Positions 11,438 to 22,558 of a stretch of 64,000 bases of DNA are shown here, piece by piece. Source of the stretch: Dryomyza anilis (lineage: Eukaryota; Arthropoda; Insecta; Diptera; Dryomyzidae); the NCBI GenBank assembly GCA_951804985.1, contig OX638131.1, forward strand, positions 102,754,464 through 102,818,463. The letters run 5' to 3'. Made by a program: the position numbers and the translations under genes. The notes below the pieces were generated by a model. It had not been told where the DNA came from and did no database searches. It saw nothing but the letters and a program-made list of their open reading frames with translations. Numbering within the stretch: position 1 is the stretch's first letter; each line of letters begins with the position of its first letter.

Positions 11438-11458
11438 GTAAAAATCAAGACCGTCAAT

Positions 11459-12850
11459 ATGTTTGCCGTGAAAACGGTTCTACTGTTGGTGACACTACTC
11501 GGATTACTTCAAACTCAAATCACAATTGCTGCGGTACTTCCAGATCCACTGGAATTCACCGATAGCACTGCAGAGCTTTCAAATACAATTGAATTGACTG
11601 ATACTACGGAAAATAATACCAACAGCAATGCAGTTTCGCTTGTACTGTCCAGTTCGGAGAAATTGCAAATTCTGCAAACGATCTGGGCTGAGAGAATGCA
11701 GCATAGAGATACACTTAGTATGGATACTGTATTGAGTATACATAAACTCATCTATGAACATCTATTGACGAGGTGTGCGGATGATACAGAAAATACTGAA
11801 ACATTTACCGAGGGAAACTTACTCACATGGGACATGCATAATTTTCTCAGTAAGATCGAAAATCTGGAAGCAAATGCAAGTGACTTTGTGTACTTGCATC
11901 AGTTGAGTGAGGCAAAAAGACAAAAAATAGAGGCAGAAGATCTATATCAACAGGTACATGATGTTATAGTCGAGGTATACGGACGACGTCTGGCAAATGT
12001 TTTAGCCAGAATGTCTGCCAAGGATTTGATTTTCTATCAGCAACTAATTGAACAGATCTATTCATACGATCCGCATGCATTGGAGAAAATCTACGAATAT
12101 GCCATCGATTGGGCATACAGTTATAGATGGGCTCATAAAATAGCAGATCTACTACATTATCTTGGGGCAAACTATAGCCAGGCTACGTATTCGATTGTCG
12201 TTGATGCACAGCTGTATTTATTTTGGAAATTTCAAGGACGCCGCGATATCAACGATGCATATCTACTAAATGTTGGCTACTTTTTCAATCAATATCACGC
12301 GCAATCTATATTCAACAATTCCGAAGAATCCTTTACTCGCATGGTACAGGTGATTTCCTTGATGCCCGCTACGGTTACGAATTTGATTTCGTCATCGGAA
12401 AAATGTCTGAAAAATGTTAGATTTCGTGAGTACATGTACGGGTCACCGGTGATTGATCAGAAACGTAACTATGTATTTACTTGGCATACGAAAAGATCAG
12501 ATAAATTTTCAGTTATGAAATTACCGATGTCTATAGCTTATGATGAAACTGGACACGGCAGATTAATGGCACATTTGTTTAGCACCAGTCTAAATGGTTA
12601 TATATTTCGAGATATTGCACGTGGTAATAAAATTCTTGTTTGGAGTCCAACTGCCGAAATACCAGCCAATAGTACGTGGACTATTTCGATGAAGGGTAAT
12701 TATTTTATCTTAAGGCAAAATGATTATTATCTGTGCGCCAGTAGCAAATACGACGTTGAAGGACAACGACGCTGGGTAGAAGCTGCATTGGAATTCGAGC
12801 ACGAACCCAGCAATTGCGAGTGGATAGTTGACAATTGTCCAGATAATTGA
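11459..12850 (+). CDS. Secreted protein of unknown function, single exon, 463 aa
   Basis: An uninterrupted frame ends in TGA at 12850. The start is ATG 11459 (MFAVKTVLLLVTLLG), because a TATA/Inr promoter predicts transcription from 11434. An in-frame ATG 32 codons upstream (11363) would bury the signal peptide. Residues 1-24 are a classical signal peptide (cleavage probably after ITIAA). Residues 30-65 are Thr/Asn/Ser rich. About 70-300 is mostly helical, rich in Tyr, Leu and charged residues (for example EKIYEYAIDWAYSYRWAHKI). About 316-460 looks beta-rich with regularly placed Trp/Tyr and resembles a beta-trefoil or lectin-like fold (IFRDIARGNKILVWSPT, NYFILRQNDYYLCAS). Five Cys lie in the mature chain (about 106, 316, 426, 453, 460), and there are about five N-glycosylation sequons (NNT, NAS, NYS, NNS, NST). 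No transmembrane segment after the signal. I do not recognise the family. A salivary, gut or reproductive-tract secretion is only a guess. Coding composition is clearly less AT-rich than its surroundings. No clear AATAAA follows (AATATA near 12891). Confidence 0.88.
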   Translation: MFAVKTVLLLVTLLGLLQTQITIAAVLPDPLEFTDSTAELSNTIELTDTTENNTNSNAVSLVLSSSEKLQILQTIWAERMQHRDTLSMDTVLSIHKLIYEHLLTRCADDTENTETFTEGNLLTWDMHNFLSKIENLEANASDFVYLHQLSEAKRQKIEAEDLYQQVHDVIVEVYGRRLANVLARMSAKDLIFYQQLIEQIYSYDPHALEKIYEYAIDWAYSYRWAHKIADLLHYLGANYSQATYSIVVDAQLYLFWKFQGRRDINDAYLLNVGYFFNQYHAQSIFNNSEESFTRMVQVISLMPATVTNLISSSEKCLKNVRFREYMYGSPVIDQKRNYVFTWHTKRSDKFSVMKLPMSIAYDETGHGRLMAHLFSTSLNGYIFRDIARGNKILVWSPTAEIPANSTWTISMKGNYFILRQNDYYLCASSKYDVEGQRRWVEAALEFEHEPSNCEWIVDNCPDN

Positions 12851-13417
12851 ATCAGATATGTGAAAAATATTGTTCCATTATGAAATATATTAATATAAAA
12901 ATTAAATATTTTAAAACAAAATATATTTTTTCAATAATTTACTACATTCAAAATATTCACAATAAGGGACCTTATGTCAAAGGCGTAAATTTACGTTATC
13001 GTAAATGCATAAATTTACGATAGGCTTAATAAATTAACGATAGGCAAACGTACTTAATTATGTCTTTGCGTAAACTATTGATTAACATTTTTATTCACTT
13101 TAATTCACGATTTAATCAATTAAAATATTTGCACAACACAATTTAATAAACAAGCATTTATTACAAATAATTGATTTTATTGACAAATCGTCGCCTCGGA
13201 ATTATTATGTCTTATATTCATCGGTTCTTTTAAGGATATACGATATTATAATTTCGGGGCGACGAAATGTTTCTTTTAAGTTCGCACTGAAATATGACAT
13301 ATAATACTTGTCTTCATATTATCGTAACTACGAAACTACAATCAAAAATTGTCCGCGATCTTATTACAGATTTCGGAAGGAATTAAAAATTGTAATGAAC
13401 ATTTTTATTTTTCAGTT
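12851..13417. other. 3' flank of the gene, AT-rich, with CGTAAATTTACG palindromes
   Basis: The region after the stop contains AATATAAA near 12891 as the best polyadenylation-like signal. Around 12983-13040 the sequence CGTAAATTTACG and relatives (TCGTAAATGCATAAATTTACG type) form several short palindromes. No gene seen. Confidence 0.5.
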
Positions 13418-14206
13418 TTTATACCCTACACCTATGAGGTACAGGGTATATTAACTTTGTGCATATATTGTAACGCCCCTTAGGAGGCGTGTCCGGTATG
13501 GAAAAGTATATATATTCTTGATCAGCATCACTACCCGAGTCCGTTTAGCCATGTCCGTCTGTCTGTCTGTCTGTCTGTCCGTCTTGCTGTCCGAATACAG
13601 AATAACTTGAGAAATACTGATCAGAATGCGATGAAATTTCTCAATATATTTTAGCCAAAAGTAGGAACTGAGTTTGAAAATGAGCCAAATCGGTCAACGG
13701 ACACGCCCACCTCCTATACAAGTCACTTTTATATAACTCTTTCGGAACTAATAAGTATTCCAGGTATAGTTATAAAATTTAAAAGATATTGTTAGAATTC
13801 ACCTATAAATATGTGGTCCAAAAATGGGCGTGATACGCGCACTTTTTTTTTCATTATTTCCCGGGTTTTCATAGTGAAAATTTGATCCGTAAATTATTAA
13901 AATCAAATCTATGAAATATTAGCCTTTCAAAATTTTATATATAGGCGTGGTCCGCCCAATTCTATTTTTCAATTTTTTTTAGTTTTTTATACTTTTATAT
14001 AATTTTTTTAATTTATGGGGATGTAAGACGTAAATTTCTGATATATGAATAATATCCTGAGGGTGGGGAGGTTCAGCATAATTAAAAACTTTAAAATTAA
14101 GGTATGCAATTAAATATAGTATTCCATAGTTGGGCCCGACCGACTATAAAAATCCGCCCCATGTGACCGAACTTACCCATGTGACCTAACTTTCCCAACT
14201 CGTTTT
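13418..14206 (+). mobile_element. Dispersed repeat family R, copy 1
   Basis: Starts TATACCCTACACCTATGAGG and ends CCCATGTGACCTAACTTTCC then CAACTCG. Inside, in order: TAACGCCCCTTAGGAGGCGT (a hairpin), GGTATGGAAAAGTATATATA then TTCTTGATCAGCATCA, a GTCTG microsatellite, GAGAAATACTGATCAG, and a CGGGCCCGACCGACTATAAA palindrome near the end. Copies 2-4 (52804, 61994 and, reversed, 38146) share this order. Non-coding; probably a non-autonomous element of a family widespread in flies. Confidence 0.8.
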
Positions 14207-15631
14207 TTCTATATTTTTTAGAATTTGATTTAAACCAATTTTAACTTTTTGAGTGTTTTGTTTTATTTGTATTCCATTGAGGATACTTTATCTAATATAT
14301 TCTACTAATGAGTTCTGTTCCGTACTAGTCACAAAAATGGGAAATGTACCGAAAGTTGGAACTTCACATAAAATCTTCAAACCTTTTTTTTTCAAACTAA
14401 AAAAGATGTCATGACATAATATAATTGTTCCTGGATCCATTCGTATTTTGAATAAATGAAAATAGTATTGGTGAAGTAACCCTGCAGTGTAAAGGACTAG
14501 TTGAATACTAGTATTGATCTAGTTCTCCGTAGACACTCAACTAGCCCGAATTCGACCCCATTTTCATACAACAACTGTATCCAGGGAAGAAATTGACATA
14601 TGACTTATATTATCCACCAGGAAAATTTAATTTTGGGTACTTATTTTGATATATGGACATCATTTTGTAAAATTGGGGTAATACTTGACGTGTTCGAAGA
14701 ATCATTTTACTACTTAAGTATCAAATTCTTATAGTTTTTAACTCATAAATGCACGGAGGGTAAAAAAAACTTTGAAAATCCAGAAGGAATCAAGAAGTAT
14801 ACAGAGTGATATACAGATAAACGGAAAAATTCTTAATTTTAAGAAACATATCTACTTAATTGTAAAAAAGTAACTAATTGGAATTATTCATATTACGCAG
14901 AAATTTATTTTTAATCAAAAAAAAAAACTAAGTGGAAATATTCTTGATATACAGAAATTAATTTGTTTGGTATAAAAAATGAACTAAGTGGAATTATTCT
15001 TGGTATGCAGATATTTTTTTCTTAAGTATTAAAAATGTTGTTTCTGTTTTCTTCCCAAAATTTAAAGAACACGCGTCCAGTATAGATGTTGTTTTTTCGA
15101 TCTTACTTTCTTTGTAATATTCGCTACTTTGCTGCTGGTTTTGTGTAGTTCGTATTCTGTTTGGTAAGTGTGTCTTTCTGTCAAAATGTTTACAGTAATT
15201 AAAAGCTATTATTTCGAAACTAACATAAAAAAAAAATATTTGAAGTAATTTCTTTTATATTTATAATTTTATTAAATGGTTTGTTTCAATACTATATTTA
15301 ATTGAATTGTTCATTTTTATTATTTTATTTAATCTATGTATATATTTTGAAACCGTTTACTTACTTATACATTTTCGTGAATAGAATATATATCATGCCG
15401 TTTTTTTAAACCAAAGAAAAAAACTTCTGCACATCAAGACAAATTGTACTTAGTTAATTTTCTGATACTTAAGAACATAATGTCTTAATATCTAGAAAAA
15501 TTTGGCTTAGTTACTTTCAACAGATAGACATGCACACTAACAAGTAGATGGCGACCCGACCTCGCAAGAAAAAAACATACGTGCGAATATTACAGGCAAA
15601 GCAAAATCGATGCAAACAAAACAACAGGCAG
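14207..15631. other. AT-rich intergenic DNA with a small three-unit tandem repeat
   Basis: At about 14860-15030 three ~56-bp units repeat (GGAATTATTCATATTACGCA at 14879, GGAAATATTCTTGATATACA at 14934, GGAATTATTCTTGGTATGCA at 14991). A short inverted repeat (GGACTAGTTGAAT / ACTCAACTAGCCC) lies around 14491-14545. No gene seen. Confidence 0.55.
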
Positions 15632-15705
15632 ATGTATTGACTATTAAATACAAAAAAGAACACGTGTTCATTTGTGTTCTTTTTGGTATTTAATAGTCAA
15701 TACAT
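15632..15705. repeat. 74-bp near-perfect hairpin (32-bp arms)
   Basis: Arms 15632-15663 and 15674-15705 are complementary over 32 bp with one mismatch, loop of 10 bp. Each arm contains TATTGACTATTAAATAC and AAAAGAACAC. Could be a tiny fold-back element or a miRNA-like precursor. Nothing else supports either. Confidence 0.85.
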
Positions 15706-15981
15706 TAACTTCTCTAAATCCAGGAGAATAGATTCTGTTTACTTTTTTGATAATATATTATAGAATTTTAGTACTATTTCATTGACATTATTAAAATTGT
15801 ACTATTTTTAATTCGGGACGAATTCTTTTTGAGTATTAGAAGTTTATTCCCCTCTGTGTGGTCTTTTAAATGGGTATTGTGCATGCAAATTACAATTTCT
15901 TGTTTCTCCTTCGTTTATCCAAGCAATCAGCTGAAGATATTCTATCAACCGCGAACTAAAAAATTACGCATCAAAATTTAG

Positions 15982-16538
15982 AGGGACACCGGGAAATTTC
16001 CTCTTATTACTAATCTCTATAAAATAATTTGGAAAAAAATGTTTTTTTATTCTACGAATTATTCGTGTATTCTACGAAAAAAATATTTCGAAAAATGTCC
16101 TAGAAATTATTAGTATGTAGGTTTTTGTTTTATTCGCTTTAATTCCAAATAATTTATGAATCTTTAGAGACCCAATACACACAGAATTTAATTATTTTTT
16201 TAAAAAAGGGACTACATGAACTCAATTCAAAAAAACGTTTTTAGGACTGTTTGGTGTATAAATTATCTTTTTTCAAGATCCTCTTCAATACGGAAAATTT
16301 GTAGAAATTTCGTATGGTCGAATAAAGTTAGTAGTCACATCTTACATTGACCTTAGTACAAAAAATGATTTTTCTATTTGTAGATTGTAGATTGTCTTCC
16401 GAAAATGGTATTACTGAGCAATTAATATTGATATATAATATTTATATTTTCTGCGGAGACTTATTTAATATAAAAACATATTGCATTGTTAACCTTTATA
16501 CAAAATTCCAAGGGACACCGGGAAATTTCCTCTTATTA
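15982..16538 (+). repeat. Copy of the gene's upstream flank, bracketed by 28-bp direct repeats
   Basis: 16019-16508 matches the upstream flank of the secreted-protein gene (10787-11357 minus a MITE). It carries an extra ~23 bp near 16250-16275 (GTTTGGTGTATAAATTATCT) relative to the gene copy. Immediately outside lie two identical direct repeats, 15982-16009 and 16511-16538 (both begin AGGGACACCGGGAAATTTCC). No secreted-protein coding sequence follows. The 68-codon frame at 16347 is chance. Confidence 0.88.
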
Positions 16539-16599
16539 ATATCTTCAATTTAACTCATCATTTTATATACATAATTTAGAAATTATTACGAGTTGTTCA

Positions 16600-17490
16600 T
16601 TTAGTTTATATCACAGTGCGACATACATTTCGACATTTATACGAGTTCGTTACGAGATGCGAGATGAATTCGATATCTGACCCATTCTCGTACCGATATC
16701 GAGCTGTCGTACCGATATTCGTACTGTCGGAGTTTTCAGAGTTTTTAAAGTACTGGACACTTTACGAAATCAAAATGAAAAGAAAATGATAGATTTTTAA
16801 GTTCGAGATTGGTACGAATATATTGCAATTTCGATTTGAAAAAGATTCAAATACTGTCATAATACTGGAAAGTAGGAGAAATTAAAAAAAAAATAGAAAT
16901 TAAAATAAAAACGATAACTCGTAGCTTTCTCGAACTAATAAATTCCGCATTAATAAATTTCGATCTCGTGACGTTCGATATCTGACCCGTTCTCGTACCG
17001 ATATCGAGCTCTCGTACCGATATTCGTACTGTCGGAGTTTTCAGAGTTTTCAAACTCCGAAATCAATATCGAAAAGAAGATGATCGATTTTCAAGTTCGA
17101 GATTGGTACGAATATATTGCAATTTCAATTTAAAAAAGATTCAAATACTGTCATAATACTGGAAAGTAGGAAAAATTAAAAAAAAAATAGAAATTAAAAT
17201 AAAAACGATAACTCGTAGTTTCCTCGAACTGATAAATTTCGCATTAATAAATTTCGATCTCGTGACGTTTCTAATTTTTAAAATATCTCGTACATTCAAA
17301 TTGAAAAGCAAGAGACTTTATTAAACTATTTTGATCACATCTATAAAACTTCAAATAGTTCGAATTTGACGCTCGGTGTCGTTAGGAGAATGGACCCGAT
17401 ATCGTGCCATTTCGACAGAGCATTTTTATTGTAGTGAGTTCGAGATTGTAGCGACTCATTTAAGATTTCCATGACATGGCAAACTGATAT
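16600..17490. repeat. CCCAGT-family related sequence with a 305-bp tandem duplication
   Basis: Two copies of a ~305-bp unit (16669-16973 and 16974-about 17272) start TTCGATATCTGACCC and contain CTCGTACCGATATCGAGCT and GTACTGTCGGAGTTTTCAGA. The flanks (17273-17490) match the right-hand part of the CCCAGT MITE (CGATATCGTGCCATTTCGAC, then CATGACATGGCAAACTG). A divergent member of that family that expanded internally. Non-coding. Confidence 0.75.
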
Positions 17491-18184
17491 TTTGCATAAT
17501 CTTTAAGTTTCATTAATTTTAAATTTTTACCCCTATTACAAAATGTTGCCTGTTCAAGGGCCAACTCAGCCCTTAAAAGTTTGCGAAATATACAGTCCAA
17601 CATTTCTTGATTATTTTGTCAGTGGTACTGACTGTGTGCCTTTTTGTTAATCCACATTTATAAAAAATTCATAAATGAAAAATGCGCGTGTGTGCAAATA
17701 ATGTTATAACCACAAAGAATCAACAAATAAATCAAAAGAATAGTTTTTCCCTTGTACTTTGTGGTTCTTTTTTTTCGTTTTGGTTTTGTACTTGAGTAAA
17801 TGCAAACATTTAAAGGGCAAATTATTACATATCACGTGATTAAAAGACGCCATTTGTATGTCGTGCGCAAAAATACATGGAATACTGAAACTAATAAGTA
17901 AGAGGTTTTTATAGGGTGCTTTACTATTAAACAGTATTACTGACCCACTTACATGACATTTTCAATACTCTTTGCAAACATACTACTTGAAGTCTGTATA
18001 GAAAAAAACGAGTTACGCTTAAATGTCACGTGCGTAAATTAACTACTTTTGTGGGGGCACCAATAATACTAGGGTGAAATAGTAAAATAATGATACTCTA
18101 AAATTGTTTTATGTGTTCATAGGGAAACTATAGATATAAATTCAATCTACCTTAACTAACGACCAACACGGACTAAAAGCTTTA
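17491..18184. other. AT-rich intergenic DNA, nothing identified
   Basis: No coding frame, tandem repeat or terminal-repeat pair was seen here. Confidence 0.5.
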
Positions 18185-20660
18185 AAAACAATATTTCATT
18201 AAAAATTCAATTTTTCACTAAAAATTTATTTTCGACTAAAAAAAAAATCAATTTTTCACTAATAATTTTTTTTCACTAAAAAATTCAGTTTTTAAATTCA
18301 ATTTTTCACTAAAAATTTAGATTTTCACTAAAATTTCAGATTTTTACTAAAAATTAAACTTATTAATAAAAATTCGCTTTTTGAATAAAATTTTTCAATT
18401 TTAAAAAATTTCAATTTTTCACTAAAAATTCAAATTTTTCAATGAAAATTCAATTTTTCATTGAAAATTCAATTTTTCATTGAAAATTCAATTTTTCATT
18501 GAAAATTCAATTTTTCACTAAAAAAAATACAATTTTTCACTAAAAATTTAATTTTTCATTGAAAATTGAATTTTTCATTGAAAATTCAATTTTTCACTAA
18601 AAATTCAATTTTTGACTAAAAATACAATATATCATTAAAATATCAATTTTTCACTAAAAATTTATTTTCGACTAAAAATTAAATTTTTCACTAAAAAAAT
18701 TCAGTTTTTAAATTCAATTTTTCACTAAAAATTCAGATTCACTTTTTTCATTAAAAATTCAATTTTTCATTGAAAATTCAATTTTTCATTGAAAATTCAA
18801 TTTTTCATTGAAAATTCAATTTTTCATTGAAAATTCAATTTTTCATTGAAAATTCAATTTTTCACTAAAAAAAATACAATTTTTCACTAAAAATTGAATT
18901 TTTCATTGAAAATTGAAATATTCATTGAAAATTCAAATTTTCACTAAAAATTCTATTTTTCACTAAAAATTCAATTTTTCATTAAAAATTCAATTTTTGA
19001 CTAAAAAAATACAATATTTCATTAAAAATTAAATTTTTCACTAAAAAATTTTTTGCGTCTAAAAATGAAATTTTTCACTAAAAAATTCAATTTTTGACTA
19101 AAAAATACAATTTTTATTCAAAATTCAACTTTTCACTAAAAATTTAATTTTTCACTAAAAATTAAATTTTTCGCTAAAAAGTAAACTTTTCACTAAAAAG
19201 TAAATTTGTCACTATAAATTAAATATATCACAATAAATTCAGTTTTTCACTAAAAATTTATTTCTTACTAAAAATTATTTTTTTTACTAAAAATTTAATT
19301 TTTAACAACAAAAAAAATTAACTTTTTTATTTTTAATTGAAAATTCAATTTTTCACTAAAAAAAAATACAATTTTTCACTAAAAATTTAATTTTATTTTT
19401 TCAGTTTTTAAATTCAATTTTTCACTAAAAATTCAGATTTTCACTAAAATTTCAGATTTTTACTAAAAATTTAACTTATTAATACAAATTCGGTTTTATT
19501 CAAATATTAAATTTTTAACTAAAAATTCACTTTTTTCATTAAAAATTCAATTTTTCATTGAAAATTCAATTTTTCATTGAAAATTCAATTTTTCATTGAA
19601 AATTCTAATTTTCATTGAAAATTCAAATTTTCAGTGAAAATTCAAATTTTCAGTGAAAATTCAATTTTTCACTAAAAAAAATTCAATTTTTCACTAAAAA
19701 AAATACAATTTTTCACTAAAAATTGAATTTTTCATTGAAAATTGAATTATTCATTGAAAATTCAAATTTTCACTAAAAATTCTATTTTTCACTAAAAATT
19801 AAATTTTTCATTAAAAATTCAATTTTTGACTAATATTTCATTAAAAATTAAATTTTTCACTAAAAATTTTTTTGCGTCTAAAAATGAAATTTTTCACTAA
19901 AAAATTAAATTTTTGACTAAAAAATACAATTTTTATTCAAAATTCAACTTTTTACTAAACATTAAATTTTTCACTAAAAATTTAATTTTTCACTAAAAAT
20001 TAAATTTTTCGCTAAAAAGTAAACTTTTCACTAAAAAGTAAATTTGTCACTATAAATTAAATATATCACAATAAATTCAGTTTTTCACTAAAAATTTATT
20101 TCTTACTAAAAATTATTTTTTTTACTAAAAATTTAATTTTTAACAACAAAAAAAATTAACTTTTTTATTGAAAATTCAAATTTTAACTAAAAATTCATTA
20201 TTTCACAAAAAAAAAAATTATTTTTCACTGAAAATTAAATTTTTCACTAAAATGAAATATTTCAGTAAAAGCTACATTTTTTACTAAAAATTTAATTTCA
20301 TACTAAAAATTTAATTTTTGTACTTAAAATTTAATTTTTGTACTTAAAATTTAATTTTTTACTAAAAATTTAATTTTTTACTAAAAATTTAATTTTTAAC
20401 TAAAAATTTAATTTTTTACTAAAAATTTAATTTTTTAAAAGAAATTTAATTTTTACTAAAAATTGTTCACTCAATATTCAAATTTAAAAATGTTCACTAC
20501 AAATACAATTTTCACTAAAAATTAATTTTTCACGAAAAATTAATTTTTCACTAAAAATTATTTTTTCAATAAAAATTAATTTTTCACTAAAAATTAATTT
20601 TTCATTAAAAATTAATTTTTTCACTAAAATTTTAGTTTTCACTAAAAATAGAAATGTTTA
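18185..20660 (+). repeat. 19-bp minisatellite array 2, with ~820-840 bp higher-order duplication
   Basis: About 2.5 kb of ACTAAAAATTCAATTTTTC-type units with variants (ATTGAAAATTCAATTTTTC, GACTAAAAATAC, TTTGCGTCTAAAAATG). A block around 19055-19320 recurs at 19874-20160 (offset 819-838 bp) with the same order of rare variants, and 18286-18395 recurs at 19401-19510, so the array grew by segmental duplication as well as unit slippage. Confidence 0.92.
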
Positions 20661-21640
20661 CTTCAAATGTTTGCATAAAAATATTTTTTTAATATATAAT
20701 TTTTTAAAATTTAGAATAACAGTGCTGGTAGGTAAGCAAAAATAAAATTCATAAAATATTATCTAAATAATTATACACTAAAAAGCAGCAGTTTTCTATG
20801 AAGAGCATTAAACGATAATAACGCCTTTTTCATATTTGCTCAACGCCCTACACCGCGTACAACGGGCACACGCAAACATGGTCCCACACACACACACTCA
20901 CGCAAATACACTCACAAATACAATCACACATATAATACATATACTTTAATTGTATTGACACACGATGATCACAGGGCACAGTGTGAGTGGCGGTCATTGG
21001 CGGGTTAACGTTATTTAATTGCGAAATGGCAACAAAAAGAAGAAAAAGTGACCAAAGAAAAGCGCCATTCATTGCGAAACGTGTTTAAGTAGTTGGCTGA
21101 CTGTTGGGCCTAAAATATGGGCTACAAGTTTTGTTGCTATTTTAGGCCTTTAGTGTACAAAAAAAATATATTTGATAAGAATAGCGGCGACGAAGGCACA
21201 CTGGATTTTTGAGACCAAAGAAAATAAACAAAAATTATTTTCTTAATTAAGAAAATGAAAGGACGATTAAATGCAAACAACTAAAGTGTAAGCAGAACAA
21301 AAACTTAGAAGTGAAAAAATATAGAATAGGTTTTGTGGCAAAAAAAGCAACCTAGAGCTTTTAAATAGCATCTGAAATTACACAGAATTTTACTTAACAC
21401 CTATTTATGGAGTTAGAGATGGCTAGGTTGCCAACTTACGCATTTATTCAGAAAGATTTATAAAAATGATTTTTATTCAGTGCTTGAAAAAGCGGCTTTT
21501 ACTGCAGGCTGGAGGCGTTTGTTGAACCAAAAAAAAAAAAAATAATAATTCAAGATTTGGTGCCATTTCATGAGGGCCTAAGGGCCTAATTTTTTTTTTT
21601 ACGTTTAAAAATAATGTTTTTGAAATTTGACTCCCTTTTC
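20661..21640. other. Intergenic DNA with a CA-repeat stretch
   Basis: 20880-20935 holds CA/CACA-rich sequence (open for 74 codons on the minus strand, an artefact of the repeat). The remainder is AT-rich with poly-A/T runs. No gene seen. Confidence 0.5.
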
Positions 21641-22558
21641 AGCAACTTTTTTTTTTAGAATAAAACAAAACAGTTTTTACACAACAGCAAAAAACATGAT
21701 CATCATATTGATAAATTTCGTTCTTCAAACCATGATTCATTGTATTGCTGAACGATTCGTAATATTGATAACTACAAAACATCAATGTTATGAATTCATT
21801 AATAATTTGATGAATTACCGAAAAAATATCTTGCAATATGATAAAGTGTATGCGAAGAATACGTTTCATCACATTAATGAACAAATACATATAATAAAAC
21901 ATATATGTACATCATATTGAAGTATGTTGTTTATCAAACCAAATTTTAATAAAATATTAATTTGTCGTTCATTTTTTTGCTATAATTTAAAAAAAAAGTT
22001 TCGAAAATTTTATTCGTACATTTTTTTTTTTTTGAAAAACAATTTTTTTTTTCGAATATATTTTTTTTAAGACAAACATTTTTTTTGAGAATTTTTTTTT
22101 CGGACAAAATTTTTATTTCGATATTTTTTAAAATTTTAATTTTACGAAGTTTGTTTGAAAAACTTGTTCATCAATAAATTTATTTCTTTCATCAATAAAT
22201 AAATCAATAAACTAATATTTTTTTCAAAATAATATTTTATAAATCAAGCATGCAGTAAATAGTAATTATAGAAATAGTAAATAGGAATTATGAATACATA
22301 TTTGAGTAAATGAAGACTCATTTTTGTGTGTAAATTTGATTTTTAAGAACATCATATTGAACATTAAATGGAAATTCAATGAATGAAATCTTACATATGA
22401 TTGACCTGGTTGTTGGTGGTAAAATTCATAATATTTATGAATAAAAACATCATATTGAGGACTTTTTTCTGTATTTGCATTCAAGAGTATAAAATTAGTC
22501 TTGACAATTAAAAGAAAAATTGCGTTAAAAGTTTTATTTAACTGTTTTTCAACAGTAC

